A DNA stretch of 64,000 bases from Rhodoferax sediminis (GTDB lineage: Bacteria > Pseudomonadota > Gammaproteobacteria > Burkholderiales > Burkholderiaceae_C): assembly GCF_006970865.1 (NCBI RefSeq), contig NZ_CP035503.1, positions 2,989,001 through 3,053,000 of the forward strand, given 5' to 3'. The translations under genes and the position numbers were made by a program. Each line of letters starts with the position of its first letter. The stretch's first letter is position 1. The notes beneath the pieces were generated by a model that saw only the letters and a program-made list of their open reading frames with translations, did not search any database and was not told the origin of the DNA. This document shows, one piece after another, positions 44,033-51,982 of this stretch.

Positions 44033-45079
44033 TCAGGCCAGCGCCTGATCAAAAGCGATCTGGACTTTCATGGACTGGCGCTTGTCGCCGGCAAGTTTAA
44101 AGGCCTCGGGCGCCCGATCAAAGGCCAGGGTGTCGCTGATCACCGGACGTGCGTCGATCAGGCGCTGGTTCAGAAACGCCACGGCCACGGCAAACTCGGC
44201 CTGAAAACGGAAGGTGCCGCGCAGGTCGATCTCCTTGCCCACCAGCACGTTGAGCGGCAGCGAAATATCGCCCCCCAGGCCGATGGTCACGATCACGCCG
44301 CGCGGCGCCACCACCTCCAGGCCGCTGCGCAGCGCCTTGTCGCTGCCCGAGGCTTCGAACAGCACGTCGAACTGCCCTTTGCCCGCTGCGTAGGGCGCCA
44401 GTGCGTCGGGGTTCTGCGCGAGGTTGATGGTTTTGTCGGCCCCCATTTTCAAAGCACAGGCCAACGGCAGATCGGCAATGTCGGCGGCCACGATCTCGGC
44501 CGCACCGGCGCGGCGCAATCCGGCAATCAGCAAGGCGCCGATCGGGCCGCAGCCGGTGACCAGCACGCGCTTGCCAAAGACCGAACCGGCCCGGGCAATG
44601 GCGTGCAGACCCACCGACAGGGGCTCGACCAGCGCCGCCTCGGACAGTGGCAAATCGTCGGCAATCGCATGGGCCTGGGTGGCGTCGATCACCAGCATCT
44701 CGCGAAACGCACCCTGCACGTGCGGAAAGCGCATGGCGCTGCCATAAAAGCGCATGTCCACGCAATGGTTGTGCAAGCCCTGCTGGCAAAACCGGCACAC
44801 GCCACAGGGACGCGACGGCGAGATCGCAATGCGCTGGCCCGGCTCGAAGCCGCCAACGCCGCTGCCCACCGCGGCCACGACGCCCGAGACTTCGTGCCCG
44901 AGAACCATGGGTTCCCTGATGCGCACGGCGCCAAAACCACCGTGCTGGAAGTAGTGCAGGTCGGAGCCGCAGATGCCGCCAAAGGCAACACGAACCTGCA
45001 ATTGCTGCGGCCCGGGCTCGTCCGCAGCAAAGGCATCCAGACGCAAATCGAGCGGGGCATGACAGACCAGTGCGCGCAT
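44033..45079 (-). CDS. zinc-dependent dehydrogenase, L-idonate 5-dehydrogenase-like
   Basis: 348 residues, medium-chain dehydrogenase. Catalytic zinc ligands: Cys37 in GGICGSDLHYF, and His-Glu in LGHEVSGVV. The structural zinc lobe is CGVCRFCQQGLHNHC (about 92-106). The NAD(P) motif is VTGCGPIGALLIAGL (about 174-188). CGSDLHYFQHGGFG and the FYGSAMRFPHVQGAFREM region are features of L-idonate 5-dehydrogenase. It would interconvert L-idonate and 5-ketogluconate, and the neighbouring SDR would then give gluconate. GGAG lies about 11 nt upstream. Confidence 0.8.
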   Translation of the reverse strand: MRALVCHAPLDLRLDAFAADEPGPQQLQVRVAFGGICGSDLHYFQHGGFGAVRIREPMVLGHEVSGVVAAVGSGVGGFEPGQRIAISPSRPCGVCRFCQQGLHNHCVDMRFYGSAMRFPHVQGAFREMLVIDATQAHAIADDLPLSEAALVEPLSVGLHAIARAGSVFGKRVLVTGCGPIGALLIAGLRRAGAAEIVAADIADLPLACALKMGADKTINLAQNPDALAPYAAGKGQFDVLFEASGSDKALRSGLEVVAPRGVIVTIGLGGDISLPLNVLVGKEIDLRGTFRFQAEFAVAVAFLNQRLIDARPVISDTLAFDRAPEAFKLAGDKRQSMKVQIAFDQALA

Positions 45080-45103
45080 GGGATTCTCCCCGGAGATTGA
45101 GGC

Positions 45104-45874
45104 TCAAAGGGTGGCGGTCACGCCGCCATCCACATAGAGGATATGGCCGTTCACAAAGCCGGCCGCGTCACTCGCCAAAAACACCGCCGCACCGGCGAGG
45201 TCTTCCACATCGCCCCAGCGCCGACTCGGGGTGCGCCCCAGCAGCCAGGCCGTGAACTGCTCGTCGGCCACCAGCTTTTCGGTCAGCTCGGTCTTGAAAT
45301 AACCCGGACCCAGGCCGTTGACATTGATGCCATGCGGCCCCCAGTCGATCGCCATGCCCTTGGTCAGCATCTTGACGGCACCCTTGCTGGCGGTATAGGG
45401 CGCGATGCCGGGCCGGCCCAGTTCGCTTTGCACCGAGCAGATGTTGATGATCTTGCCGCGCCCGCGTGGAATCATTTTGCGGGCCACGGCCTGGCCCACG
45501 AAAAACACGCTGTCCACATTGGTGCGCATGAGCTGGTGCCAGTCGGGCTCGGGGAAGTCTTGCAGCGGCCCGCGAATCTGCATGCCGGCATTGTTGACCA
45601 GGATTTCGATGGCCCCCAGCGTGCTCTCGATATCGTCCACCGCCGCCTGCACGGACGCAGCCTGCGTGACGTCAAAGACGCGGGTATGGACCTGCAGTCC
45701 TTCGCCGCGCAGCGCCGCAGCCGCCTGCTCCAGCTTGCCGGCATTGCGGCCGTTCAGTACCACGGTGGCGCCCGCCTGGCCCAGTCCGCGCGCCAGCGCG
45801 AAGCCGATACCCCCGGAGGAGCCGGTGACGAGGGCGATGCGCCCGTCCAGGCGAAAGGAGGTGGATGTGATCAT
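45104..45874 (-). CDS. short-chain dehydrogenase, gluconate 5-dehydrogenase-like
   Basis: 256 residues, classical SDR. Cofactor motif TGSSGGIGFALARGL (about 17-31), NGRN (about 41-44, an NADP-type Arg), NNAG (about 93-96), and catalytic Ser145 region, Tyr and Lys in YTASKGAV (about 158-165). The C-terminal NGHILYVDGG is normal. Together with the adjacent idonate-dehydrogenase-like gene it recalls the idnD/idnO pair (5-ketogluconate reductase). It overlaps the ABC ATPase stop by 4 nt, so it is tightly coupled to the transporter genes. Confidence 0.8.
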   Translation of the reverse strand: MITSTSFRLDGRIALVTGSSGGIGFALARGLGQAGATVVLNGRNAGKLEQAAAALRGEGLQVHTRVFDVTQAASVQAAVDDIESTLGAIEILVNNAGMQIRGPLQDFPEPDWHQLMRTNVDSVFFVGQAVARKMIPRGRGKIINICSVQSELGRPGIAPYTASKGAVKMLTKGMAIDWGPHGINVNGLGPGYFKTELTEKLVADEQFTAWLLGRTPSRRWGDVEDLAGAAVFLASDAAGFVNGHILYVDGGVTATL

Positions 45875-46941
45875 GCCAGCCGCGCGCCGCTGGTCTCATC
45901 GAAGAGATGGGCTTTGGCCGCATCAATTTCCAGACGGATGACGTCGTCAGGCCGGGCGGTGGTGCGACCGTGCATGACTACGATCACACGGGTGCTCCCT
46001 ACCTCCAGCAGCAATTCCGTTTCGGCGCCTGTCGGCTCGACCACGACGACCCTGGCTGGAATGCCCTGCCCCGACGTGGAGACGGCCAGGTCGCCTGGCC
46101 GCACTCCGTAGTGGATCGCCTGGCCATTCTGGCCCGCAGCCACCGGGCCCATCGGCCATTGCTGACCCTGCGCTTCCACCCAGCACCGGCCTTCGGATTT
46201 ACGCAGCGTGCCTTGCAAAATATTCATGGCGGGAGAGCCGATGAACTGGGCCACAAACAGATTGCCAGGGCGATCGAACAATTCGAGCGGCGTGCCGATC
46301 TGCTCGACGACGCCGTCGTGCATCACCACGATCCGGTCCGCCAGGGTCATGGCTTCGATCTGGTCGTGTGTCACGTACACCGTCGTCGTCTTGAGCCGCT
46401 GGTGCAGCGACTTGATCTCGGCGCGCATGGACACGCGCAGCTTGGCATCGAGATTGGACAGCGGCTCGTCAAACAGGAAAACCTTGGGGTCCCGCACGAT
46501 CGCGCGCCCCATCGCGACGCGCTGGCGCTGGCCACCCGACAGCTCCCGCGGGAAACGGTCGAGCAGGGGGTCGAGGTTCAGAATGCGCGCCGCATTGCCG
46601 ACCCGCTGCTCGGTCAGCGCCGCCTCGGCCCGGCGCAGCTTGAGGCTGAAGGCCATGTTGTCGCGCACGGTCATGTGCGGGTACAGCGCGTAGCTCTGGA
46701 ACACCATGGCAATGTCGCGGTCCTTGGACTCGACGTCATTCACCACCCGGTCATCCACGGCAATCTCACCGCCGCTGATGTCTTCCAGGCCCGCCAGCAT
46801 GCGCAGCAAGGTCGATTTGCCGCAGCCCGAAGGCCCGACCAGCACCACGAACTCGCCGTCGGCAATGTCGAAGCTGATGCCGTGAATGATCTTGGTCTTG
46901 TCGAAGTTTTTTTCGACACTGCGAAACGATACGGATGCCAT
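45871..46941 (-). CDS. sugar ABC transporter ATP-binding protein (UgpC/MalK type), leftward system
   Basis: 356 residues. Walker [10 protein letters not shown] (about 37-45), Q-loop [13 protein letters not shown] (about 80-92), signature [15 protein letters not shown] (about 134-148), Walker [17 protein letters not shown] and switch His in [12 protein letters not shown]-terminal TOBE-type domain (about 240-356) contains GVRPGDLAV. It powers the two permeases encoded just upstream. In MalK-like ATPases the TOBE part can mediate regulation. It ends with ATGA overlap into the SDR gene. Confidence 0.92.
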   Translation of the reverse strand: MASVSFRSVEKNFDKTKIIHGISFDIADGEFVVLVGPSGCGKSTLLRMLAGLEDISGGEIAVDDRVVNDVESKDRDIAMVFQSYALYPHMTVRDNMAFSLKLRRAEAALTEQRVGNAARILNLDPLLDRFPRELSGGQRQRVAMGRAIVRDPKVFLFDEPLSNLDAKLRVSMRAEIKSLHQRLKTTTVYVTHDQIEAMTLADRIVVMHDGVVEQIGTPLELFDRPGNLFVAQFIGSPAMNILQGTLRKSEGRCWVEAQGQQWPMGPVAAGQNGQAIHYGVRPGDLAVSTSGQGIPARVVVVEPTGAETELLLEVGSTRVIVVMHGRTTARPDDVIRLEIDAAKAHLFDETSGARLA

Positions 46942-46960
46942 GGGGCGGACCTCTTGTGGT

Positions 46961-47812
46961 TCAGCTCTTCACGGCGCCGGCCGTGAGGCCCGACACCATG
47001 TAGCGCTTGAAGGTGTAGTAAATCGCCACCGGTGGCAGTGCGTAAATCAGCCCCGTGGCCATGAGCAACTCCCAGGGCGAGTCGTCGGCCGACAGAAAAC
47101 TGCCCAGCGCCACCGCCAGCGTGATGGTGCGATCGTTGGACAACAGCAAAAACGCAAACAGGTACTCGTTCCACGCCAGCAGCAGCGCATAGGTGCCGAC
47201 CGCCACCAGCGACGGCACCATCAGCGGCAGGTACACGAGCCGGAATAGTTGCAGCGCCGACGCGCCGTCCATTTTGGCGGCCTCGTCCAGCTCAAAAGGC
47301 AACTTGTCAGAAGCCTGCTTGAGTACCCAGATGCAATACGGCGCCGCAATCGTCACCATGGCCAGAATCAGGGACCACTGGCTGTTCAACAAACCATAGT
47401 TGCCCATGGTTTTGTACATCGGAACTGCCAGGAAGGCGGCCGGGATGAAGTACGTGAACAGGGCCAGATTCATGACCGTTCGCCCGCCTCGCACCTTCAG
47501 GCGGCTGATGGCAAAAGCCGCTGCGGTCGACACAACCAGGGTCAGCAGGCCCACGGTGACCGCAATGAACAATGAATTCCAGAACTGCAGCCAGAAGTGA
47601 TTCAGGTAGAAATGCTGCTCCGTCAGCACGACCTCGAAGTTGTGCAGGGTCGGATGCGTGGGCCAAAGATGTCCCGAGGTCGCCGTGTCGCGCGGAGAAA
47701 TGGCGAACAGGACCATGTGATAGACCGGAATAATCGTCCACAGGAACAAGGGGATGCCAATCAGCAGCAGCTTGGCCTCGGTCGCGACTGCCTTGAATGT
47801 CAGTCGCTTCAT
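46961..47812 (-). CDS. sugar ABC transporter permease (MalG type), leftward system
   Basis: 283 residues, six hydrophobic helices expected. The EAA loop that touches the ATPase is visible as ELDEAAKMDGASALQLFRLVYLPL (about 195-218, given as ELDEAAKMDGAS then LVYLPL). N-terminal LFLWTIIPVYHMVLFAIS is the first helix. It pairs with the MalF-type permease; the start overlaps that gene's stop by 4 nt. Confidence 0.9.
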   Translation of the reverse strand: MKRLTFKAVATEAKLLLIGIPLFLWTIIPVYHMVLFAISPRDTATSGHLWPTHPTLHNFEVVLTEQHFYLNHFWLQFWNSLFIAVTVGLLTLVVSTAAAFAISRLKVRGGRTVMNLALFTYFIPAAFLAVPMYKTMGNYGLLNSQWSLILAMVTIAAPYCIWVLKQASDKLPFELDEAAKMDGASALQLFRLVYLPLMVPSLVAVGTYALLLAWNEYLFAFLLLSNDRTITLAVALGSFLSADDSPWELLMATGLIYALPPVAIYYTFKRYMVSGLTAGAVKS

Positions 47813-48681
47813 TTGGACAACCGTTTCATCATGAAATAAATCAGCGGCAGCACCAGCGGCATGGCCACGACGATGGACGCCATCGACAAATCCACCTGGT
47901 CCAGCCTCAGGTAGCGGATGCCCAGGGTCGCCAGCACATGCGTCAGATCAGCCGGCCCGCCCCCCGTGAGCAGGTACACGCTGTTGAAGTCGCCCAAGGT
48001 CCAGATCATCGACAAAATGGTGGAGGTCAGGTACAGCGTCCTCATGGAGGGCCAGGTGATAAATTTGAATTTTTGCCAGTTCGAGGCGCCATCCACCGAG
48101 GCGGCTTCATACTGCTCGGCCGGAATCGACAAGCGCCCCGCAATCAGGATCAGGGTCCAGAACGGCAGGGATTTCCAGATGTGCATCAGAATCGCGCACG
48201 TCAACGCAAGCAGCGGGTCGTTCAACCAGTTCGGGCCATCGGCACCGGTCAGGCGAAAGATCAGCGAATTGACCACACCCCAATCCGGATTGAGCATGAA
48301 ACGGACCGACAAGATGGTGGGGATCGAGGGCATCGCCCATGGCAGGATGAACAGCACCGAGAGCCACTTGATCCAGCTTCGGGTTTGCACAAAAAAACCG
48401 GACAAGGCCAGCGCGATCAACATCTTGATGTTGACACCGATGATCAAAAACACCAAGGTGTTGAGCACCGTGCGCACAAAAATGGGATCTTCAACCAGCT
48501 TGACGTAGCTGTGTGGATGACGCGCCAGCCACAAGCCGTAGCCCACGGGATAAATCACAAAGACAAGAAAAATCAGGAGATAGGGCACCACCAGCACCAG
48601 CCCCCAGAATTGCCATGAAGACATTCTCCGGGCTGCTGCTAGAGCAGGCGGCCGCCCCTGATCGAGAGTAATTGTGCTCAT
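47809..48681 (-). CDS. sugar ABC transporter permease (MalF type), leftward system
   Basis: 290 residues with about six hydrophobic helices, the first at about 25-48 (WGLVLVVPYLLIFLVFVIY). The EAA loop is EQYEAASVDGASNWQKFKFI (about 183-202). It forms the membrane channel with the MalG-type protein. A hairpin (48700-48721) lies in the 73-nt gap after the binding-protein gene and may lower expression of this gene relative to the binding protein. Confidence 0.9.
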   Translation of the reverse strand: MSTITLDQGRPPALAAARRMSSWQFWGLVLVVPYLLIFLVFVIYPVGYGLWLARHPHSYVKLVEDPIFVRTVLNTLVFLIIGVNIKMLIALALSGFFVQTRSWIKWLSVLFILPWAMPSIPTILSVRFMLNPDWGVVNSLIFRLTGADGPNWLNDPLLALTCAILMHIWKSLPFWTLILIAGRLSIPAEQYEAASVDGASNWQKFKFITWPSMRTLYLTSTILSMIWTLGDFNSVYLLTGGGPADLTHVLATLGIRYLRLDQVDLSMASIVVAMPLVLPLIYFMMKRLSK

Positions 48682-48699
48682 GGTTCTTGCATGGTTGCA

Positions 48700-48721
48700 G
48701 TCGCCCCACCGCAGGGGCGAC
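48700..48721. terminator. hairpin between binding-protein and permease genes, leftward ABC operon
   Basis: GTCGCCCC and GGGGCGAC pair perfectly around a 6-nt loop. There is no T-run on the minus strand. Position suggests a partial terminator or an mRNA-stabilising structure, as known between malE and malF in other bacteria. Confidence 0.55.
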
Positions 48722-48754
48722 CGATACGACTCTATCGTAGGTGGATGTTCTCGC

Positions 48755-50128
48755 CTAGCCAGCGATGGTCTTGATGCGCGCGATCATTTCATCAACGGCT
48801 TTGTCCACCGGAACCTTGTCGTTGACAACACGGTTCATGGCCTTGGCCCACACATTTTCGTTATTCACAATGGTGAACTTGTAGTTCTTGGTGAACTCAA
48901 AGTTCACCGTTCCGGCCATAAACTGGTTGTATACCGACAGGCGATGCCGATCGGCCTTCCAGAACGGGCTTTGCTGCGCCACCTTGGTGACCGGGAACCA
49001 GCGGCCCAGAGAGCCTTCCACATAAGGCGTCAGGTTTTCTTCCTGCAGCAGGAAACTGACGAACTCCTTGGCACGCGCCTTGTTCTTGGAGTCCTTGAAA
49101 ATCACGCCCGTTTTCACGGCTGCACGGTACTGCATCTTGCTGCCGTCCGGTTTGTTCGGGAAGCCGGCCGTGCGAATCAGCTCATAGTAGTTTTTCTTGG
49201 CGATGGCGCGCTGCTCGGGCTTGAGCGCTTCGTTGTTCATGTCGTCCAGCCATTTCGCCGCGATCGAAATCGTCGCGTTGTGCGTCATGATGGTGGTCTT
49301 GTTGTGGAAGGCCACATTGTTGTCCGGGTCCTTCCAGCTGGTGGACGACGGCGGGGTGCAGCCTTCAACGTAGGGTCGGGTGTAGTCGGTCAGCGCGCCG
49401 ATCAGGCCCGTGCGCACCTTCGGATCGTCCAGCAGCAGCTTGCCGTTGTCGTCGACCATATGCACGTTGTATGCATCAGCAAATGTCAGGAACGAGTAGA
49501 ACGAGTCGCTACTGTCAACGCCCATGGGCACGCCGATGCCGTAGGTGCGCGAACCGGTCTTCTTGCGGTAGGCGGGCTGCACCTTGTTGCACCAGAACGA
49601 CCAATAGCCTTTCCAGTCCGTCGGAATGTCGGATTCCTTGTAGCCGGCCTCATTGAGCATGTCGATCCAGTACTCGATGTGCATGGTCTGCTGCTTGAGC
49701 GGGAAAGCGTAGTAGGCCTTCTTCTTGGTGACGTTGTTGTAGAGATAGGTGGTCCCCAGCGCGCTGGGTTCAAACCTGTCCTTGATCGGGTTGATGACGT
49801 CGCTGATGTCCTCGAGCTTGCCGTCGTACGCCCATTTCCCGGTGACCTGAAAGTCGTAGACATCCGAATAGGCCACGTCGGGCGGGCTGCCCGAATCCAG
49901 TGCCGCCACCGTCTTGGGAATGGTGTCCTGTATCGCGTACTGGGAGAGCTCGACCTTGACCTTGGTCTTGGCCTCGAACTTCTTGATCGCGGCAAACAGC
50001 GCGTCGTCCTCGGATTTGTAAAACCCCTTGACCCACCATACGGTGAGCGTTTCCTGGGCGCTCGCATACCCGGACGCCATCAGCGCCGCGGTCATGAGCG
50101 CCGCAGTGGCAACTAGCTTGAACTTCAT
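48755..50128 (-). CDS. ABC transporter sugar-binding protein, leftward system
   Basis: 457 residues from the ATG at 50128, with AAGGAG about 8 nt upstream. A Sec signal peptide spans about 1-25 (LVATAALMTAALMASGYASAQ, cut after ASA). The mature protein has features of family-1 binding proteins: TLTVWWVKGFYKSEDDALFAA, SGSPPDVAYSDVYDFQ and AKEFVSFLLQEENLTPYVEG. It should capture a sugar or sugar acid in the periplasm and pass it to the MalF/MalG-type permeases downstream. The ligand cannot be read directly; the flanking enzymes suggest an aldonate or a related acid. Confidence 0.88.
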   Translation of the reverse strand: MKFKLVATAALMTAALMASGYASAQETLTVWWVKGFYKSEDDALFAAIKKFEAKTKVKVELSQYAIQDTIPKTVAALDSGSPPDVAYSDVYDFQVTGKWAYDGKLEDISDVINPIKDRFEPSALGTTYLYNNVTKKKAYYAFPLKQQTMHIEYWIDMLNEAGYKESDIPTDWKGYWSFWCNKVQPAYRKKTGSRTYGIGVPMGVDSSDSFYSFLTFADAYNVHMVDDNGKLLLDDPKVRTGLIGALTDYTRPYVEGCTPPSSTSWKDPDNNVAFHNKTTIMTHNATISIAAKWLDDMNNEALKPEQRAIAKKNYYELIRTAGFPNKPDGSKMQYRAAVKTGVIFKDSKNKARAKEFVSFLLQEENLTPYVEGSLGRWFPVTKVAQQSPFWKADRHRLSVYNQFMAGTVNFEFTKNYKFTIVNNENVWAKAMNRVVNDKVPVDKAVDEMIARIKTIAG

Positions 50129-50168
50129 CAGTGTCTCCTTTGTGGTTGTTGAGGGAAAACTTGTTTCG

Positions 50169-50930
50169 TCATACAGGTGCCGCCGCCTTGAGCTGCAGTG
50201 CGGGCCGGCCCAGGCGCGGCAGACGGCGGCGCGAGGCGAGCACCTGTTCGATATCCTGGTGTGCACCATCGATGAGCACCAGGATCGCCTGTTCGGCGCC
50301 GGGTGGGTTCCGGGCAATCACGGCATCGAGCACGGCACGGTGCAGCGGCAGGGAACGGCGCGGGCCGTTCTTCTTGCTGGTGGATATCTCGAAGCTGGTG
50401 CGCAGCAAGGCGCCCAGTGCCTTGCTCATCTGCACCAGCAGGCGGTTGTGCGAGGCGCGCAGCAATCCCTGGTGAAAACGCAGATCGAAGGTCACATAGT
50501 CCCCGCCCTGCAGCACAGCACGCTTCATGCCGGCATAGGCGTCTTCGATGCCCGCGATATCTTCGTCCGTGGCGCGCTCTGCGGCCAGCCGAACCGCGGC
50601 CGGCTCGACGACACGGCGCAGGTCCTGCAGGTCACGAATGAATTCACGGCTCAGCCCCACCCTGGATTGCCAGGCGATCACGTCCGAATCGAACCAGTTC
50701 CAGTCATCGGACGGCAGGACGCGGGTCCCCACCTTCGGGCCGGTGTGAATCAACCCCTTGGCCGCCAGCGATTTGACGGACTCGCGCACCACCGTGCGAC
50801 TGACCCCAAGCTCCTCGCACAGCAGAGGCTCGGGCGGGATCGAGCTGCCCACCGCATAGCGACCGGCCACGATCGCCTCGCCGAGAAAATCGACGGTGTT
50901 GCCGTGCACGTTCTTCATCATGGCCGTCAT
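50169..50930 (-). CDS. GntR/FadR-family transcriptional regulator (FCD domain)
   Basis: 253 residues. N-terminal winged helix (about 12-75): AIVAGRYAVGSSIPPE, LCEELGVSRTVVRESVKSLAAKGL, and HTGPKVGTRV as the wing. C-terminal FCD ligand-binding domain (about 95-235), with Asp and His residues in DLRFHQGLLRASHNRL that often hold a metal for carboxylate ligands. It should repress both arms of the locus in the absence of a sugar-acid inducer. The likely operator is the palindrome at 51911. The ATG overlaps the dehydrogenase stop by 4 nt. Confidence 0.9.
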   Translation of the reverse strand: MTAMMKNVHGNTVDFLGEAIVAGRYAVGSSIPPEPLLCEELGVSRTVVRESVKSLAAKGLIHTGPKVGTRVLPSDDWNWFDSDVIAWQSRVGLSREFIRDLQDLRRVVEPAAVRLAAERATDEDIAGIEDAYAGMKRAVLQGGDYVTFDLRFHQGLLRASHNRLLVQMSKALGALLRTSFEISTSKKNGPRRSLPLHRAVLDAVIARNPPGAEQAILVLIDGAHQDIEQVLASRRRLPRLGRPALQLKAAAPV

Positions 50931-51874
50931 TGCGGCACCGGTGTGAGCAGGGGCTGGCCCGCGAAATGGGCCTGCAAATTGCCAAAAGCCAGATCCGCCA
51001 TGGCGCGGCGCGTCTGCCAGGTCGCGCTGGCCACGTGCGGCGTCAGCACCACATCGTCGCGCGCGGCCAGCGCGGGCGGTACATTCGGCTCGTCTTCAAA
51101 CACATCGAGCGCCGCCCCGGCGATCTGCCCCTGCTCCAGGGCGTGGATCAACGCGGCCTGATCGACCACCGAGCCGCGCGCGACATTGATGAGGTAACCC
51201 TTGGGCCCGAGTGCCGTCAGCACTTGCGCATTGATGAGCCCGCGCGTCGCGTCTCCGCCCGGCGTGATGACCATCAGGAAGTCGACCTCGGCCGCCAGCG
51301 CCTGTGATGTAGGGTAGTAGCGGTAGGCCGTTGCCGGTTTTTCACGACGCGCCGTGTAGGCGATGCTCATGCCAAAGCCCTCGGCGCGGCGCGCAATGGC
51401 CTGACCAATGCGCCCAAGTCCGACGATGCCGAGCCGCGCGCCGCTGACCTTGCGGCCCAAAGGCGCCGGGCCGCCCGGCCACTGGCCGGCACGCACGAAC
51501 CGGTCCGCTTGCGGGATGCGCCGCGCCACAGCAAGCAACAGCGCCAGGCCCATGTCGGCCACGTCGTCCGTCAGCACGTCGGGGGTATGCGTGACCGGCA
51601 CGCCACGCTCGCGCGCTGCCGCCACGTCCACACCGTCGTAGCCCACGCCAAATACGGAGATGACCTCGAGCGCCGGCAACTGGTCCATCAGGCCCCGCGG
51701 TACTTTGGATTCGCCACTGGCGGCAATGGCACGGATGCGCGGCGCGGCCGCCGCAAAGGCGACCGGATCGGTCTGATGCAGGCGATCATGCACCACATAG
51801 GCGGCCCGCAAGGCTTCCATATAGGGTGGCCATAATTTCGCAGCGACCAGGATTTCGGGTTTTGACAAGGGCAC
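50927..51874 (-). CDS. D-isomer-specific 2-hydroxyacid dehydrogenase (GhrB/hydroxypyruvate-reductase-like)
   Basis: 315 residues. Rossmann motif GLGRIGQAIARRAEGFG (about 151-167), with Tyr-Thr-Ala-Arg-Arg (YTARRE) after it, favouring NADP. Catalytic Arg in INVARGSVVD (about 226-235), Glu in FEDEPNVP and His in VLTPHVASAT (about 276-285). Such enzymes reduce 2-ketogluconate, hydroxypyruvate or glyoxylate. It is the first gene of the leftward operon, so it is probably induced by the same sugar acid. A GGAG-like site (TTGGAGTG) lies 7 nt upstream. Confidence 0.87.
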   Translation of the reverse strand: MPLSKPEILVAAKLWPPYMEALRAAYVVHDRLHQTDPVAFAAAAPRIRAIAASGESKVPRGLMDQLPALEVISVFGVGYDGVDVAAARERGVPVTHTPDVLTDDVADMGLALLLAVARRIPQADRFVRAGQWPGGPAPLGRKVSGARLGIVGLGRIGQAIARRAEGFGMSIAYTARREKPATAYRYYPTSQALAAEVDFLMVITPGGDATRGLINAQVLTALGPKGYLINVARGSVVDQAALIHALEQGQIAGAALDVFEDEPNVPPALAARDDVVLTPHVASATWQTRRAMADLAFGNLQAHFAGQPLLTPVPQ

Positions 51875-51910
51875 ACTCCAATTGGCGCTTTACAGATCAC
51901 GGCAGATTGC

Positions 51911-51927
51911 TTATGGTATTACCATAA
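51911..51927. promoter_or_regulatory. probable GntR operator in the divergent control region
   Basis: TTATGGT-ATT-ACCATAA is a perfect 7-3-7 palindrome with the TGGT..ACCA core typical of FadR-subfamily GntR sites. It lies 37 nt from the leftward dehydrogenase start and 56 nt from the rightward dehydratase start, so one site could control both operons. Confidence 0.75.
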
Positions 51928-51982
51928 TACGATCACGCCCTCAGGGTATTCCCCAAAATTCAACTTTTTGAGTATTCACATC

